A DNA stretch of 64,000 bases from Sphingopyxis sp. H053 (GTDB lineage: Bacteria; Pseudomonadota; Alphaproteobacteria; Sphingomonadales; Sphingomonadaceae), in contig NZ_LNRU01000005.1 in the NCBI RefSeq assembly GCF_001468225.1, forward strand, positions 248,001-312,000, given 5' to 3'. Within the stretch, counting starts at the first letter, position 1. The number at the start of each line of letters is the position of its first letter. The translations under genes were made by a program, and so were the position numbers. Positions 54,164-63,753 of the stretch are shown in pieces. The notes under the pieces were generated by a model. It was not told the origin of the DNA and ran no database searches. It saw only the letters and a list, made by a program, of their open reading frames with translations.

Positions 54164-54565
54164 TTAGCGCGGCGGCGTTGTCGTCGGCGCGGCGCAGCGG
54201 GTCGTGTCGCCGGCCTTGCACGCAGCAGCGTCGGCTTCCCATTTCATCCGCTCTTCGGCCGACATCGCGGCGACGCGCGCCTTCTCAGCCTCATAAGCGG
54301 CGGTTTCCTCGGTGAACACTTGCTGGTCGTGTGCGACCTGCTGCTGCGCCGCCGACACTTCCTGTGCATAGACCGTGTTGTCGGACCTGGCGCGCGCGGC
54401 CTGTTCGGCGTTGAGCCGGGCGGTGTTCGACCGTTCTTCGGCCGTGGTGCCGTCTTTCATCGGTTTCGCCGTCGTCGCCGTATCGGCCGGCGTCTGGAAG
54501 GCCGCCGCCTGACCCGAGGCGAGCAGCGCGAGCGCGGCGGTGGCCGCCATCAAATTTCTGGTCAT
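54164..54565 (-). CDS. Unknown exported helical protein
   Basis: 133 residues. A signal peptide (MTRNLMAATAALALLASGQAAA) is followed by a long charged helix, probably a coiled coil (NTARLNAEQAARARSDN, then QQVAHDQQVFTEETAAYEAE). Two cysteines near the end (ACKAGDTTRC) could pair. I recognise no family. AAGGAG lies 8 nt before the ATG at 54565. It is divergent from the BCCT transporter gene. Confidence 0.7.
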   Translation of the reverse strand: MTRNLMAATAALALLASGQAAAFQTPADTATTAKPMKDGTTAEERSNTARLNAEQAARARSDNTVYAQEVSAAQQQVAHDQQVFTEETAAYEAEKARVAAMSAEERMKWEADAAACKAGDTTRCAAPTTTPPR

Positions 54566-54712
54566 CGAAGCTTCTCCTTCACATCCACATCTCTGCCGAT
54601 CCAACGCTTTGCCCGATGGGCCGTTCCCGCCCCGAATTGACCTCCCCGATTTGACCTCGAGCGGGGCAAACGTCATGCTGACCCTTCTGACCATGTCCGA
54701 TCGGCCGATCAT

Positions 54713-56245
54713 TTGCCAGCATTTCCGAAGCATCCCCTCAATCGCCCGGTGTTTTTCACGCCGCTCGCGGTGCTTCTCGCCGCCGTTGTCCTCAGCCTTT
54801 GGCAAGCGGCCGCTGTCGTCGCGGCCGAGACGGCGATCAACGACTGGATATTGCGCTATTTCTCCCCGCTCTTCGCCTGGGCGGGGATCGGCTTTCTTGC
54901 GCTCCTTGCGGGCATTGCCGTTTCGCCGCTCGGCGGGCGGATCATTGGCGGCCCCGCCGCAAAGCCGATATTGACCCGATGGCGCTGGTTCGCGGTGACG
55001 CTCTGCACCACGATCGCCACCGGCATCCTCTTCTGGGGCGCCGCCGAACCCCTCTTCCATCTCAACGATCCGCCTGCGATGCTGGGGCTCGAGGCGGGCA
55101 GCGATGCGGCGGCGACCTTCGCCATGTCGACGATGTTCCTGCATTGGACGCTGACGCCCTATGCCATCTACACCGTCGCGGGCCTCGCCTTCGCGCTCGT
55201 CTATTATAACCGCCGCGAACCCTTCAGCCTGTCGTCGCTGTTCGTTCCGCTGATCGGCCGGCGCGCGCATGGCCCGGTCGGCACCGGCATCGACATCATC
55301 TGCCTTTATGCGCTGGTCGCGGGCATGGCGGCATCGCTCGGCGCCGGCCTGCTCGCGCTCGCGGGCGGGGTCGAGGGGATCGGCGGCTTCGACGGCGGCA
55401 CGCCACTACGCTGGGCGATTGCAGGAGCGATCGTCGCGAGCTTCCTGATTTCCGCCGCGACGGGCCTGCAAAAGGGCATCGCAGGCCTCTCGGTGCTCAA
55501 CACCTGGCTGTTCTTCGCGATCATCGCCTTTGTTCTGATTGCGGGGCCGACCGCAGAGATGATCGGCCTGTCGCTGCGCGGAGTGGTCGATTATTTCCAG
55601 ACCTTCATCCCCCGCAACCTCGGCCTCGACGTCAATACCGGCTGGCATCGGCAATGGACGATCTTCAACTGGGCCAACTGGTTCGCGTGGGCGCCGGTGA
55701 CCGCGCTTTTCCTTGGCCGCCTCGCGGTGGGATACAGCGTCCGCGCCTTCATTATGTACAACCTCATCCTGCCGTCGCTGTTCGGTGCGGTATGGATGAC
55801 TGCCATTGCCGGCGCGACCATCGCGTTCGACCAGCAGAGCGGCGCCGGCCTTTACGCCGTCCTGACCGCGCAAGGCCCCGATCCGGTGCTGTTCCGGCTG
55901 TTCAGCGCGCTCGGCGGCGGCCCCGTCGTTGCCGGGATCGTGCTGTTCGCCATCTTCCTGTCCTATGTCGCGGGCGCCGACGCCAATGTTTCGGCGATGA
56001 GCGCGCTGTCGACGCATGGCATTACGCCCGACGCGCCCGAGGCCCCGCTGTGGGTTCAGGCGGTGTGGGGCATCACCGTCGGCTTGGTCGCAATCGTTCT
56101 GGTCGCGGGCGGCGGGATCGACGGCATCCGCATGATGTCGGTGCTCGGCGGCTTTCCCGCGCTGTTCGTCATTGTCGGCGCGGCGCTGTCGCTGGCCGTG
56201 ATGGCGGTACGGGGACGGCACGAAGCCGCCCCCGCCCAATCCTGA
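54713..56245 (+). CDS. BCCT family transporter
   Basis: 510 residues with 12 helices of the betaine/carnitine/choline family. Typical elements are PVFFTPLAVLLAAVVLS, GILFWGAAEPLFH, and the Trp-rich helix-8 signature WTIFNWANWFAWAPVTALFLG followed by GRLAVGYSVR. The substrate could be glycine betaine, choline or carnitine. The start is uncertain. No ATG fits; I use the TTG at 54713, with a GTG at 54749 as the alternative. Neither has a clear ribosome site. Confidence 0.85.
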   Translation: MPAFPKHPLNRPVFFTPLAVLLAAVVLSLWQAAAVVAAETAINDWILRYFSPLFAWAGIGFLALLAGIAVSPLGGRIIGGPAAKPILTRWRWFAVTLCTTIATGILFWGAAEPLFHLNDPPAMLGLEAGSDAAATFAMSTMFLHWTLTPYAIYTVAGLAFALVYYNRREPFSLSSLFVPLIGRRAHGPVGTGIDIICLYALVAGMAASLGAGLLALAGGVEGIGGFDGGTPLRWAIAGAIVASFLISAATGLQKGIAGLSVLNTWLFFAIIAFVLIAGPTAEMIGLSLRGVVDYFQTFIPRNLGLDVNTGWHRQWTIFNWANWFAWAPVTALFLGRLAVGYSVRAFIMYNLILPSLFGAVWMTAIAGATIAFDQQSGAGLYAVLTAQGPDPVLFRLFSALGGGPVVAGIVLFAIFLSYVAGADANVSAMSALSTHGITPDAPEAPLWVQAVWGITVGLVAIVLVAGGGIDGIRMMSVLGGFPALFVIVGAALSLAVMAVRGRHEAAPAQS

Positions 56246-56261
56246 GAAAGGGGTCTCAGGA

Positions 56262-58340
56262 CTACCAGATCCGCGTGCGCTCCTCGGGCTTCAGATAATA
56301 TTTAGCGCCCGCGGCGACGCTGAACGCCTTGTACCACGCATCGACGTTGCGCACAGGTCCAATGATGCGCCAGCGTGCGGGGCTGTGCGGATCGCTCGCG
56401 ACCTGCTGTTTGATCGCGTCCTCGCGCTGCTTCGTCCGCCACGCCTGAGCGAAAGCGAGGAAGAAGCGCTGGTCGCCGGTCAGCCCGTCGATCACCGGCG
56501 CAGGCTTTCCCCCGAGCGACCGGCGATAGGCGTCATAGGCGACCTCGAGCCCCGCCAGATCGGCGATATTCTCACCCATCGTCAGCTCTGGGTTGATGAA
56601 CGACCCCGGCGCCGCCTCATAAGTCGCATATTGCGCGCCGAACGCCTTGGCCTGGGCGTCGAAACGCGCCGCATCCTCGGGCGTCCACCAGTCGCGCACC
56701 GCGCCCTCGGCGTCGATCTTACGCCCCTGATCGTCGAAGCCATGCGTGATCTCATGGCCAATGACGGCGCCGATCGCGCCATAGTTGACCGCATCGTCGA
56801 CGTTCTCGCTAAAGTACGGCGCCTGCAAGATACCCGCCGGGAAGACGATCTTGTTCTCCAGCCCGCCATTATAGGCGTTCACTTCCTGCGGGTTCATCGA
56901 CCATTTCTTGCGATCGACCGGCTTGTTGAGGTCCGACAGCGCATAGGCATATTCGAACGCCGCGCTGCGCTTCACATTGCCGTATAGGTCGGCCGGATCG
57001 ATCTTCAGCCCCGAATAGTCGCGCCATTTGTCGGGATAACCGACCATGACGTCCATCTTCGCGAGCTTCGCCAGCGCGGCGTCCTTCGTCGCGGGCGCCA
57101 TCCAGCTGTTGTTCCGGATGCGGTCGCCCATTGCGAGTTTCAGGTTGGTGACGAGCACCTCCATCTTCGCCTTCGCGCTCGCGGGGAAATATTGCTTCGA
57201 ATAGGTTTCGCCGACCAGTTCGCCGAGGCTGCCGTCGACCAACGTCAGCCCGCGCTTCCAGCGCGGACGCAGCTCGCCGACGCCGCTCAGCGCCTTGGTA
57301 TATTCGAAGCGGCTGTCGACGAACGCCTTCGACAGATAGGGCGCGGCATTGTCGGCGACATGGAACTGCTGCCACAGCTTGATCGTGTCGAGCGGCGTCT
57401 TGGCATAGAGCGCGGCAATATCGCGCACCGCGGTCTTTTCATTGACGATGATGCGCTTTTGCGGCGCGATGCCCGATCCCGCGAACCACGCCTTCCAGTC
57501 GAGCCCCGGGGCATAGGCCGCGAGTTCTTCTGCCGACATCGGGTTGTTGATCTTACCGATGTCGCGGCGGTCGGCGATCGCCCAGCTGACCTTCGCGATC
57601 TCGGTTTCGAACGCCATGATCGCATCGGCCGCCTTTTCGGGGTCGGCATTGCCCGCCATCTTCATCGTCCGCGCGATATAGGCGCGGTAGGCGTCGCGCT
57701 GCGGCTTGAAGCTGTCGTTCAGATAATAGTCGCGCTCGGGAAGGCCGATCCCCGCCTGCCCCAGCCACAGCACGTTGACGGTTGGGTCGGCGGTGTCCGC
57801 GTAAGGCCCGCCGCTGACGATCGTCGAACCGAACGTCCCCTGCGTGCCGCCCATGAAGCGCGCCATCTCGCTCTTGTCCTTGATCGCCGCGACTGCGGCG
57901 ATGTCGGCCATCAGCGGCTTGGCGGCGAGCGTTTCAACGCGCGCCTCGTCCATGAAGCTCTGATACAGGCCGCCGACCTGGCTCGCCGCGGGCGCGCCCG
58001 CAACGACCGCGCGGAGCTGACGCTGGGTCAGGTTATAGACATCATAGTCCACCCCCGCCGACGCCTGATCCGACGGGATTTCGGTGCGCGCGAACCAGCC
58101 GCCATTGGCGTAGCGATCGAAATCGTCGCCGGGCTTCACCGACGGATCGCGCGCGTCGAGGTCGACACCCCATTTGCCGAAGGTCAGCGCCTTCAGCGAT
58201 CCCGCCGACGAAGCGTCACCCTCCTCAGCGGCCGCAACCAATAGCGTTGCATTGACGCCCACTTCGCTCGCCACCGCCGGTACAGCGGCCAGCGCAGCTA
58301 CCATCGCCATTCCCGCGGCGCCCCAAAAAAAGCTCTTCAT
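56262..58340 (-). CDS. M13 family (neprilysin-like) zinc metallopeptidase
   Basis: 692 residues. A signal peptide (MAMVAALAAVPAVAS region) precedes the M13 domain: DDFDRYANGGWFART at the start, NAYNGGLENKIVFPAGIL-type substrate cleft (split here), the zinc motif VIGHEITHGFDDQG with catalytic Glu, and the third ligand in GENIADLAGLEVAYDAY. It ends YLKPEERTRIW, the normal M13 terminus. It would cut peptides in the periplasm or be secreted. It is divergent from uvrA. Confidence 0.94.
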   Translation of the reverse strand: MKSFFWGAAGMAMVAALAAVPAVASEVGVNATLLVAAAEEGDASSAGSLKALTFGKWGVDLDARDPSVKPGDDFDRYANGGWFARTEIPSDQASAGVDYDVYNLTQRQLRAVVAGAPAASQVGGLYQSFMDEARVETLAAKPLMADIAAVAAIKDKSEMARFMGGTQGTFGSTIVSGGPYADTADPTVNVLWLGQAGIGLPERDYYLNDSFKPQRDAYRAYIARTMKMAGNADPEKAADAIMAFETEIAKVSWAIADRRDIGKINNPMSAEELAAYAPGLDWKAWFAGSGIAPQKRIIVNEKTAVRDIAALYAKTPLDTIKLWQQFHVADNAAPYLSKAFVDSRFEYTKALSGVGELRPRWKRGLTLVDGSLGELVGETYSKQYFPASAKAKMEVLVTNLKLAMGDRIRNNSWMAPATKDAALAKLAKMDVMVGYPDKWRDYSGLKIDPADLYGNVKRSAAFEYAYALSDLNKPVDRKKWSMNPQEVNAYNGGLENKIVFPAGILQAPYFSENVDDAVNYGAIGAVIGHEITHGFDDQGRKIDAEGAVRDWWTPEDAARFDAQAKAFGAQYATYEAAPGSFINPELTMGENIADLAGLEVAYDAYRRSLGGKPAPVIDGLTGDQRFFLAFAQAWRTKQREDAIKQQVASDPHSPARWRIIGPVRNVDAWYKAFSVAAGAKYYLKPEERTRIW

Positions 58341-58556
58341 TTCCCCAGTCTCCCGATTGCCTGCACCGTCGGGTCGAGACGGCGCACATGGTCATTCTTG
58401 TCCGCCTGTGACGCCAAGCGGTCAAGCAAGCGACACGACGCTTGGTCGAAGCCTTTGGGATGTTGGTGGAAAGGCTGGTCAGCGCACGCGCATTGCGGTG
58501 CGGCTCTTGCCGCCCTATCTATCGTGCAACCGCGCAAAACCGCACTTGCGCCTTTA

Positions 58557-58571
58557 GAACAAATCTGGAAC
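58557..58571 (+). promoter_or_regulatory. LexA (SOS) box of uvrA
   Basis: GAAC (58557-58560), AAATCTG, GAAC (58568-58571) is the reverse complement of GTTC-N7-GTTC, the LexA site of alphaproteobacteria. It lies 11 bp before the uvrA start. The position suits direct repression. Confidence 0.85.
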
Positions 58572-58582
58572 AAACCCTCCCC

Positions 58583-61474
58583 ATGAGTCTCACCCATATT
58601 TCCGTACGCGGCGCGCGCGAGCATAATCTCAAGGGCGTCGACGTCGACCTGCCGCGCGACGCGCTGATCGTCATCACCGGTCTGTCGGGCAGCGGCAAAT
58701 CGTCGCTAGCTTTCGACACCATCTATGCCGAGGGCCAGCGGCGCTATGTCGAGAGCCTGTCGGCTTACGCGCGCCAGTTCCTCGAGATGATGCAAAAGCC
58801 CGACGTCGAGCATATCGACGGGCTGTCGCCGGCGATCAGCATCGAGCAGAAGACGACGAGCCGGAACCCGCGCTCGACCGTCGCCACGGTCACCGAAATC
58901 TACGATTATATGCGCCTGCTGTGGGCGCGCGTCGGCATCCCCTATTCGCCGGCGACCGGCGAGCCGATTTCGGCGCAGACCGTCACCGACATGGTCGACC
59001 GCGTGATGGCGCTGCCCGAAGGAACGCGCGCCTATCTGCTCGCCCCCGTCGTGCGCGGGCGCAAGGGCGAGTATAAGAAGGAACTCGCGCAGTGGCAGAA
59101 GGACGGCTTCACGCGCGTCCGCATCGACGGTGAATTCTACGAAATCGGCGAGGCGCCGGCGCTAGACAAGAAATACAAGCATGACATCGAAGTTGTCGTC
59201 GACCGTATCGCGGTGCGCGAGGGGCTCGGCACGCGGCTCGCCGACAGTTTCGAGACGGCATTGAAGCTCGCCGAAGGGCTCGCCTATGTCGACCTCGCCG
59301 ATGGCCCGGTTCCGGGGCGCGAGGAGGAAGATACGGGCGGCGCGATGAAGGGCGCGGGCATCCCCGCGAACCGGCTGATCTTTTCCGAAAAATTCGCCTG
59401 CCCCGTGTCGGGCTTCACGATCGCCGAGATCGAACCGCGGCTGTTCAGCTTCAACGCGCCGCAGGGCGCGTGCCCCGCGTGCGACGGGCTCGGCGAGCGG
59501 CAGGAGTTCGATCCCGATCTCGTCGTCCCGAACCATGCGCTGAGCCTGAAAAAGGGCGCGGTGGTGCCGTGGGCCAAATCGAACCCGCCCTCGCCTTATT
59601 ATATGCAGGTGCTCGAAAGCCTCGGCAAAGCCTATGGCTTCGACCTGACGACGCCGTGGCAGGACCTGCCCGGCGAGGTGCAACTGATCATCCTCTATGG
59701 CAGCGGCGGCAAACCCGTCGAGCTGACTTTCAAGGACGGCAAGCGCAGCTACACGACGCATAAGGCGTTCGAGGGCGTGATCGGCAACCTCAACCGCCGC
59801 CTGCTTCAGACCGAAAGCGCGTGGATGCGCGAGGAGCTGAGCAAATATCAGGCGCCGCATCCGTGCGAGACGTGCCACGGCGCGCGCCTGCGCCCCGAAC
59901 CGCTCGCGGTGAAGATCGCGGGCGAGGATATCAGCATGTCGGCACAGCGCAGCGTCGCCGACGCGCTCGGCTGGTTCAGCACGCTCGACGAAAAGCTGAA
60001 CGACACGCAGAAACAGATTGCCAAGGCGATCCTGAAAGAGATCAACGAGCGGCTCGGCTTCCTCAACAATGTCGGGCTCGATTACCTCAACCTCAACCGC
60101 ACCTCAGGCACGCTCAGCGGCGGCGAAAGCCAGCGCATCCGCCTCGCCTCGCAGATCGGTTCGGGGCTGTCGGGCGTGCTCTACGTCCTCGACGAGCCGA
60201 GCATCGGCCTCCACCAGCGCGACAACGACCGCCTGCTCGCGACGCTCAAGCGCCTCCGCGACCTCGGCAATACGGTGATCGTCGTCGAGCATGACGAGGA
60301 CGCGATCCGCCACGCCGATTATGTCGTCGACATGGGCCCCGGCGCGGGGCTGCACGGCGGCGAGATCGTCGCCGAGGGCACGCTGGAACAGGTGCTCGCG
60401 AACACGAAGAGCCTCACCGCGGCCTACCTCACCGGTGCGAAGAAGATCGAAGTGCCCAAGCACCGCCGCAAGGGCAATGGCTTCGACCTCGTGCTCAAGG
60501 GCGCGCGCGCCAACAATCTTCAGAATGTCACCGCGAAGATCCCGCTCGGCACCTTCACCTGCGTCACCGGCCTGTCGGGCAGCGGCAAGTCGAGCCTGAT
60601 CATCGACACGCTCTATGCCAGCGCCGCGCGCGTGCTCAACGGCGCGCGGATGATCGCGGGGCCGCACGACAGTCTGAAAGGGCTCGAGCATTGCGACAAG
60701 GTCATCGACATCGACCAGTCGCCGATCGGCCGCACCCCGCGTTCGAACCCCGCGACATATACCGGCGCCTTCACGATCATCCGCGACTGGTTCGCAGGGC
60801 TGCCCGAAAGCCAGGCGCGCGGCTACAAGCCCGGGCGCTTCAGCTTCAACGTCAAGGGCGGGCGCTGCGAGACCTGCACCGGCGACGGCCTGATCAAGAT
60901 CGAGATGCACTTCCTGCCCGACGTCTATGTGACGTGCGAGACGTGCCACGGCAAACGCTACAACCGCGAAACGCTCGAGGTGAAGTTCAAGGGCCACAGC
61001 ATCGCCGACGTGCTCGACATGACGGTCGAGGACGCGGCGGAGTTCTTCAAAGCGGTGCCCTCGATCCGCGAAAAGATGGCGATGCTCGTCCGCGTGGGCC
61101 TGGGCTATATCAAGGTCGGGCAACAGGCGACGACGCTGTCGGGGGGCGAGGCGCAGCGCGTCAAGCTCGCCAAGGAATTGTCGCGCCGCTCGACCGGACA
61201 GACGCTCTACATCCTCGACGAACCGACCACCGGCCTCCATTTCGAGGATGTCCGCAAATTGCTCGAAGTGCTCCAGGCGCTCGTCGATCAGGGCAACAGC
61301 GTGATCGTGATCGAGCATAATCTCGACGTCATCAAAACCGCCGACTATATCCTCGACCTCGGCCCCGAGGGCGGGGTCAAGGGCGGCGAAATCGTCGCCG
61401 CGGGCACGCCCGAGCAAGTGGTGAAGGAGAAGCGCAGCTTCACCGGCCAGTATCTGGCGCCGTTACTGAAGTAA
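58583..61474 (+). CDS. uvrA: Excinuclease ABC subunit A
   Basis: Damage-recognition ATPase of nucleotide excision repair. 963 residues with two ABC modules. Walker [10 protein letters not shown] lies near 33-41 and again in the second half, and [14 protein letters not shown] and [15 protein letters not shown] are the signatures. Zinc-finger cysteines are present ([20 protein letters not shown] in the first half; CETCTGDGL and [14 protein letters not shown] in the second). The ATG at 58583 is preceded by an SOS box, so induction by DNA damage is expected. In many alphaproteobacteria ssb sits divergently here; instead an M13 peptidase does. Confidence 0.97.
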   Translation: MSLTHISVRGAREHNLKGVDVDLPRDALIVITGLSGSGKSSLAFDTIYAEGQRRYVESLSAYARQFLEMMQKPDVEHIDGLSPAISIEQKTTSRNPRSTVATVTEIYDYMRLLWARVGIPYSPATGEPISAQTVTDMVDRVMALPEGTRAYLLAPVVRGRKGEYKKELAQWQKDGFTRVRIDGEFYEIGEAPALDKKYKHDIEVVVDRIAVREGLGTRLADSFETALKLAEGLAYVDLADGPVPGREEEDTGGAMKGAGIPANRLIFSEKFACPVSGFTIAEIEPRLFSFNAPQGACPACDGLGERQEFDPDLVVPNHALSLKKGAVVPWAKSNPPSPYYMQVLESLGKAYGFDLTTPWQDLPGEVQLIILYGSGGKPVELTFKDGKRSYTTHKAFEGVIGNLNRRLLQTESAWMREELSKYQAPHPCETCHGARLRPEPLAVKIAGEDISMSAQRSVADALGWFSTLDEKLNDTQKQIAKAILKEINERLGFLNNVGLDYLNLNRTSGTLSGGESQRIRLASQIGSGLSGVLYVLDEPSIGLHQRDNDRLLATLKRLRDLGNTVIVVEHDEDAIRHADYVVDMGPGAGLHGGEIVAEGTLEQVLANTKSLTAAYLTGAKKIEVPKHRRKGNGFDLVLKGARANNLQNVTAKIPLGTFTCVTGLSGSGKSSLIIDTLYASAARVLNGARMIAGPHDSLKGLEHCDKVIDIDQSPIGRTPRSNPATYTGAFTIIRDWFAGLPESQARGYKPGRFSFNVKGGRCETCTGDGLIKIEMHFLPDVYVTCETCHGKRYNRETLEVKFKGHSIADVLDMTVEDAAEFFKAVPSIREKMAMLVRVGLGYIKVGQQATTLSGGEAQRVKLAKELSRRSTGQTLYILDEPTTGLHFEDVRKLLEVLQALVDQGNSVIVIEHNLDVIKTADYILDLGPEGGVKGGEIVAAGTPEQVVKEKRSFTGQYLAPLLK

Positions 61475-61558
61475 TTGCCGTACTCCTACTGGATTGACAG
61501 GGCACTGACAGCCCTGCAAGTAATCCTTGGCCGCACTCTGCGGCTTGGGGGAAAATGG

Positions 61559-62320
61559 ATGAATTACCTGAGGGGCGCGGCCGCTTTTGCGGCCTCTTTT
61601 ACCATGCTTTCGATTTCGGTTCAGGCGCAGGAAGCCGCGGCACCGGCCGTGACGGCCGAGCCCGCCGCCGTCGCCGAACCTGCCGCCACGCCGGCTGCGG
61701 TTCCGGCGGTTGTCGCCGCACCCGCGCTCGCCGTCGCGGCGCCGGCGCCCGGGCTGATGCTGCCGTCCTATACCGAAGTGATCCTGACGCCCGACGCCGA
61801 GGCGAACAGCAAGAAGTTGCGCGAAGGGCACACGATCCCGATGCACACCGTCTTCGACGTGATGCACAATGGCGTCGTCGTGATCCCGAAGGGCACGCGC
61901 GGCATGGGCACCGTGACCTGGCGCACCGGCAAGGGCGCGTTCGGCAAGTCGGCGAAGATGGAAGTCACCTTCAACGAACTGACGCTGCCGAACGGCCATC
62001 GCCTGCCGCTGGCGGGCATGCACCGGCAGGAGGGTGAGGGCAACACCGGTGCCGCGATCGGCGCGGCAATCGCGGTCGGCGTGTTCGGCGCCTTCGTCAC
62101 CGGCAAATCGGCGATCATCCCGAACGGCCAGCATCTGATGGCACGGACGAACGAGGCGCTGGCCTATTCGATCCCGGCGGGTGCGGTGATCATCCCGACC
62201 GCGCAGCTGGCCCCCGCGGCGAGCGTTGCGGTGGTGACGCCCGCCGCGGCGGTGACGCCCGCAGCCGAAGCGCCGGCCCCGGCCGCGCCCGCGGCCGGCA
62301 GCACCCCGACCACCGACTGA
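61559..62320 (+). CDS. Unknown exported Ala/Pro-rich protein with beta-rich core
   Basis: 253 residues. A signal peptide (YLRGAAAFAASFTMLSISVQA) is followed by a low-complexity Ala/Pro/Val linker (about 30-75). The folded part is about 78-205 (SYTEVILTPDAEANSKKLREG, VIPKGTRGMGTVTWRTGKGA, LPNGHRLPLAGM), which has a TrbI/VirB10-like feel. A glycine-rich hydrophobic segment GAAIGAAIAVGVFGAFVTG follows. The C-terminal 45 residues are again Ala/Pro-rich. No confident family. The ATG at 61559 has GGGGGAAAA ahead. A hairpin terminator follows. Confidence 0.7.
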   Translation: MNYLRGAAAFAASFTMLSISVQAQEAAAPAVTAEPAAVAEPAATPAAVPAVVAAPALAVAAPAPGLMLPSYTEVILTPDAEANSKKLREGHTIPMHTVFDVMHNGVVVIPKGTRGMGTVTWRTGKGAFGKSAKMEVTFNELTLPNGHRLPLAGMHRQEGEGNTGAAIGAAIAVGVFGAFVTGKSAIIPNGQHLMARTNEALAYSIPAGAVIIPTAQLAPAASVAVVTPAAAVTPAAEAPAPAAPAAGSTPTTD

Positions 62321-62335
62321 ATGGACCGAAGAATG

Positions 62336-62363
62336 GGGGTCCCGAACGAGATTTCGGGACCCC
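62336..62363 (+). terminator. Hairpin terminator
   Basis: GGGGTCCCGAA (62336-62346) pairs perfectly with TTCGGGACCCC (62353-62363) around CGAGAT. TCTCTTC follows, a weak U-rich tail. It lies 16 bp after the stop of the Ala/Pro-rich protein. Confidence 0.65.
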
Positions 62364-62442
62364 TCTCTTCGCGACTCCCGCTGGAGAAACCGCGCAGAGG
62401 CGGCTAGGCTGCGCGCATGATTTGCGGCGGGAGCTTCATGCG

Positions 62443-62883
62443 ATGCCTATCGATCCTGTACGCCTTGCCCTTTCCTTCATCGCGGCGCTGCTGACGGCGG
62501 GACCCGCATTGGCGGCGCCAGCGCCCTCCTCACCCGAAGCCGCGCTCGAAGCCTATGTCGACGGGCTGCGCACGGGGCGGGTCGAGCGGCTGCAGGCGCT
62601 GTTCCTGCCCGACGGGCAATTCTGCACGCTGGCCGAAGGCGGCGCGGCGGCGCCAGTCGATTGCAAGCGCTTCGCCGAAGTGCTCGGCGACTGGGCGGCG
62701 CGCCCCGATCCCGCCGCGACCGGGCGCGTGCTCGACCGCCGCGACGCGACGCCGTCGATGAGCGCGGTCACCTATGAACTGCATTTCGGCGGCGACCGCT
62801 ACGTCGACCAGCTCCTGCTCTATCGCACCGACGCCGGATGGCGCGTCGTCGCCAAGACCACCGCGGTCACCGCCGCCCGGTAA
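62443..62883 (+). CDS. Small exported protein, NTF2-like pattern
   Basis: 146 residues. The signal peptide (LALSFIAALLTAGPALA) precedes a compact domain (SPEAALEAYVDGLRTGRVERL, LFLPDGQFCTL, TYELHFGGDRYVDQLLLYRT, DAGWRVVAKTT) with the helix-then-sheet rhythm of SnoaL/NTF2-like proteins. The function is unknown. The ATG at 62443 has GGGAG about 9 nt upstream; an earlier in-frame TTG is less likely. It is convergent with the next gene, with 1 bp between their ends. Confidence 0.72.
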   Translation: MPIDPVRLALSFIAALLTAGPALAAPAPSSPEAALEAYVDGLRTGRVERLQALFLPDGQFCTLAEGGAAAPVDCKRFAEVLGDWAARPDPAATGRVLDRRDATPSMSAVTYELHFGGDRYVDQLLLYRTDAGWRVVAKTTAVTAAR

Positions 62884-62884
62884 A

Positions 62885-63433
62885 TCAGTGCCACACCGCC
62901 GAGAGCGGGTAGAGCGCGATCAGCCAGATCAGGCAGGCGCACACGATACGCCGGTCCTTTGCCGCGATCGCGAGCAGCGCGACGGGGAAGAAGCTCCAGG
63001 TGATCACGATGTTGCGCGGGTCGACGGGCGGCGATTTCGCAAGCACCACAACAGTGGCGAGCAGCGCGACGTTGCAGAACAGGATGCCGCCGAGGACCTT
63101 GCGATAATGTTTGTCGAAATGCGCGCCGAGGTCGCCCCACGCCTCGGCATCGTCGGGAAAGACCAGGCTCGCCGCGATGAAATAGGTGGCGGTGACAATA
63201 AAGCCGCCGAACAGCACCGGCCAGCTCAGCGGCAACAGGTCGCGCATCGCCCAGCCGTACATCCAGAAGGTGACGACGTCGCCCGACACGAACAGCCCGA
63301 GCAGCGCGGTCGGCCAGCCGATGCGGACGCGGTGGCTGGCCTTCAGCGCCTTCGCCAGCCCGCCGAGGCCCTCGGCGAGCGCGAGGCCGAGGATCAGCCC
63401 GAACAGCGAAAAGATGAATTCGAACCCGCTCAT
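62885..63433 (-). CDS. Unknown integral membrane protein
   Basis: 182 residues with about five to six membrane helices: FEFIFSLFGLILGLALAEGLGG at the start, then TALLGLFVSGDVVTFWMYG, WPVLFGGFIVTATYFIAASL, FCNVALLATVVVLA, and a C-terminal pair ending LIALYPLSAVW. Charged loop FPDDAEAWGDLGAHFDKHYRK lies in the middle. I recognise no named family; similar proteins in sphingomonads are called hypothetical. The ATG at 63433 gives a natural N-terminus. Upstream lies an inverted repeat (63471-63531). Confidence 0.75.
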   Translation of the reverse strand: MSGFEFIFSLFGLILGLALAEGLGGLAKALKASHRVRIGWPTALLGLFVSGDVVTFWMYGWAMRDLLPLSWPVLFGGFIVTATYFIAASLVFPDDAEAWGDLGAHFDKHYRKVLGGILFCNVALLATVVVLAKSPPVDPRNIVITWSFFPVALLAIAAKDRRIVCACLIWLIALYPLSAVWH

Positions 63434-63470
63434 ATGCCCCCGGCCATTCCCCGAAACGCCACCCTGCCTC

Positions 63471-63531
63471 GCTTAAAGCCACAAAAGCCCCGCATGCGCG
63501 ATGCGATTTTGTGTCCTTTGTGGCTTTAAGC
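63471..63531. repeat. Inverted repeat, family E
   Basis: GCTTAAAGCCACAAA (63471-63485) is perfectly repeated in inverse at 63517-63531. The centre has CGCATGCGCGATGCG. The AT-richer arms differ from the other repeat families here. It lies 38 bp upstream of the membrane protein gene. Confidence 0.65.
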
Positions 63532-63644
63532 CGCCGCGCCGACGGCGCCCGCCGACACATATTGCCGTGGCGCGCGCATCGCCCAAAGGAAAGGTCCAAG
63601 CGATGGTGGCACGGCAACATATTGTAGGACAGCGGTTTTTTAAG

Positions 63645-63744
63645 CCCCTCCCGCTTGCGGGAGGGGTTTGGGGAGGGCCTGTAAACCAACCCGTCCCGCC
63701 TTCCTGGAACATACCTTCCCCCAACCCCTCCCTGAAGGGAGCGG
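63645..63744. repeat. REPIN-like repeat, family A, copy 3
   Basis: A perfect CCCCTCCCGC-TT-GCGGGAGGGG hairpin (63645-63666), TTTGGGGAGGGCC, a spacer, then CCTTCCCCCAACC and a CTCCCTGAAGGGAG stem (63728-63741). It is in the reverse order of the other two copies. It abuts the stop of the truncated monooxygenase. Confidence 0.75.
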
Positions 63745-63753
63745 AGTATCAGG

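Larger units (their letters stand above)
63434..63753. other. 320-bp gene-free region with repeats
   Basis: It holds an inverted repeat at 63471-63531, a plain stretch of about 110 bp in which I see nothing, and a family A REPIN-like copy at 63645-63744. No protein-coding frame here looks real on either strand. Confidence 0.7.

Noticed and set aside
54566..55270. Upstream extension of the helical exported protein
   Set aside because: It overlaps the BCCT gene on the other strand, would bury the signal peptide, and AAGGAG before 54565 marks the start.
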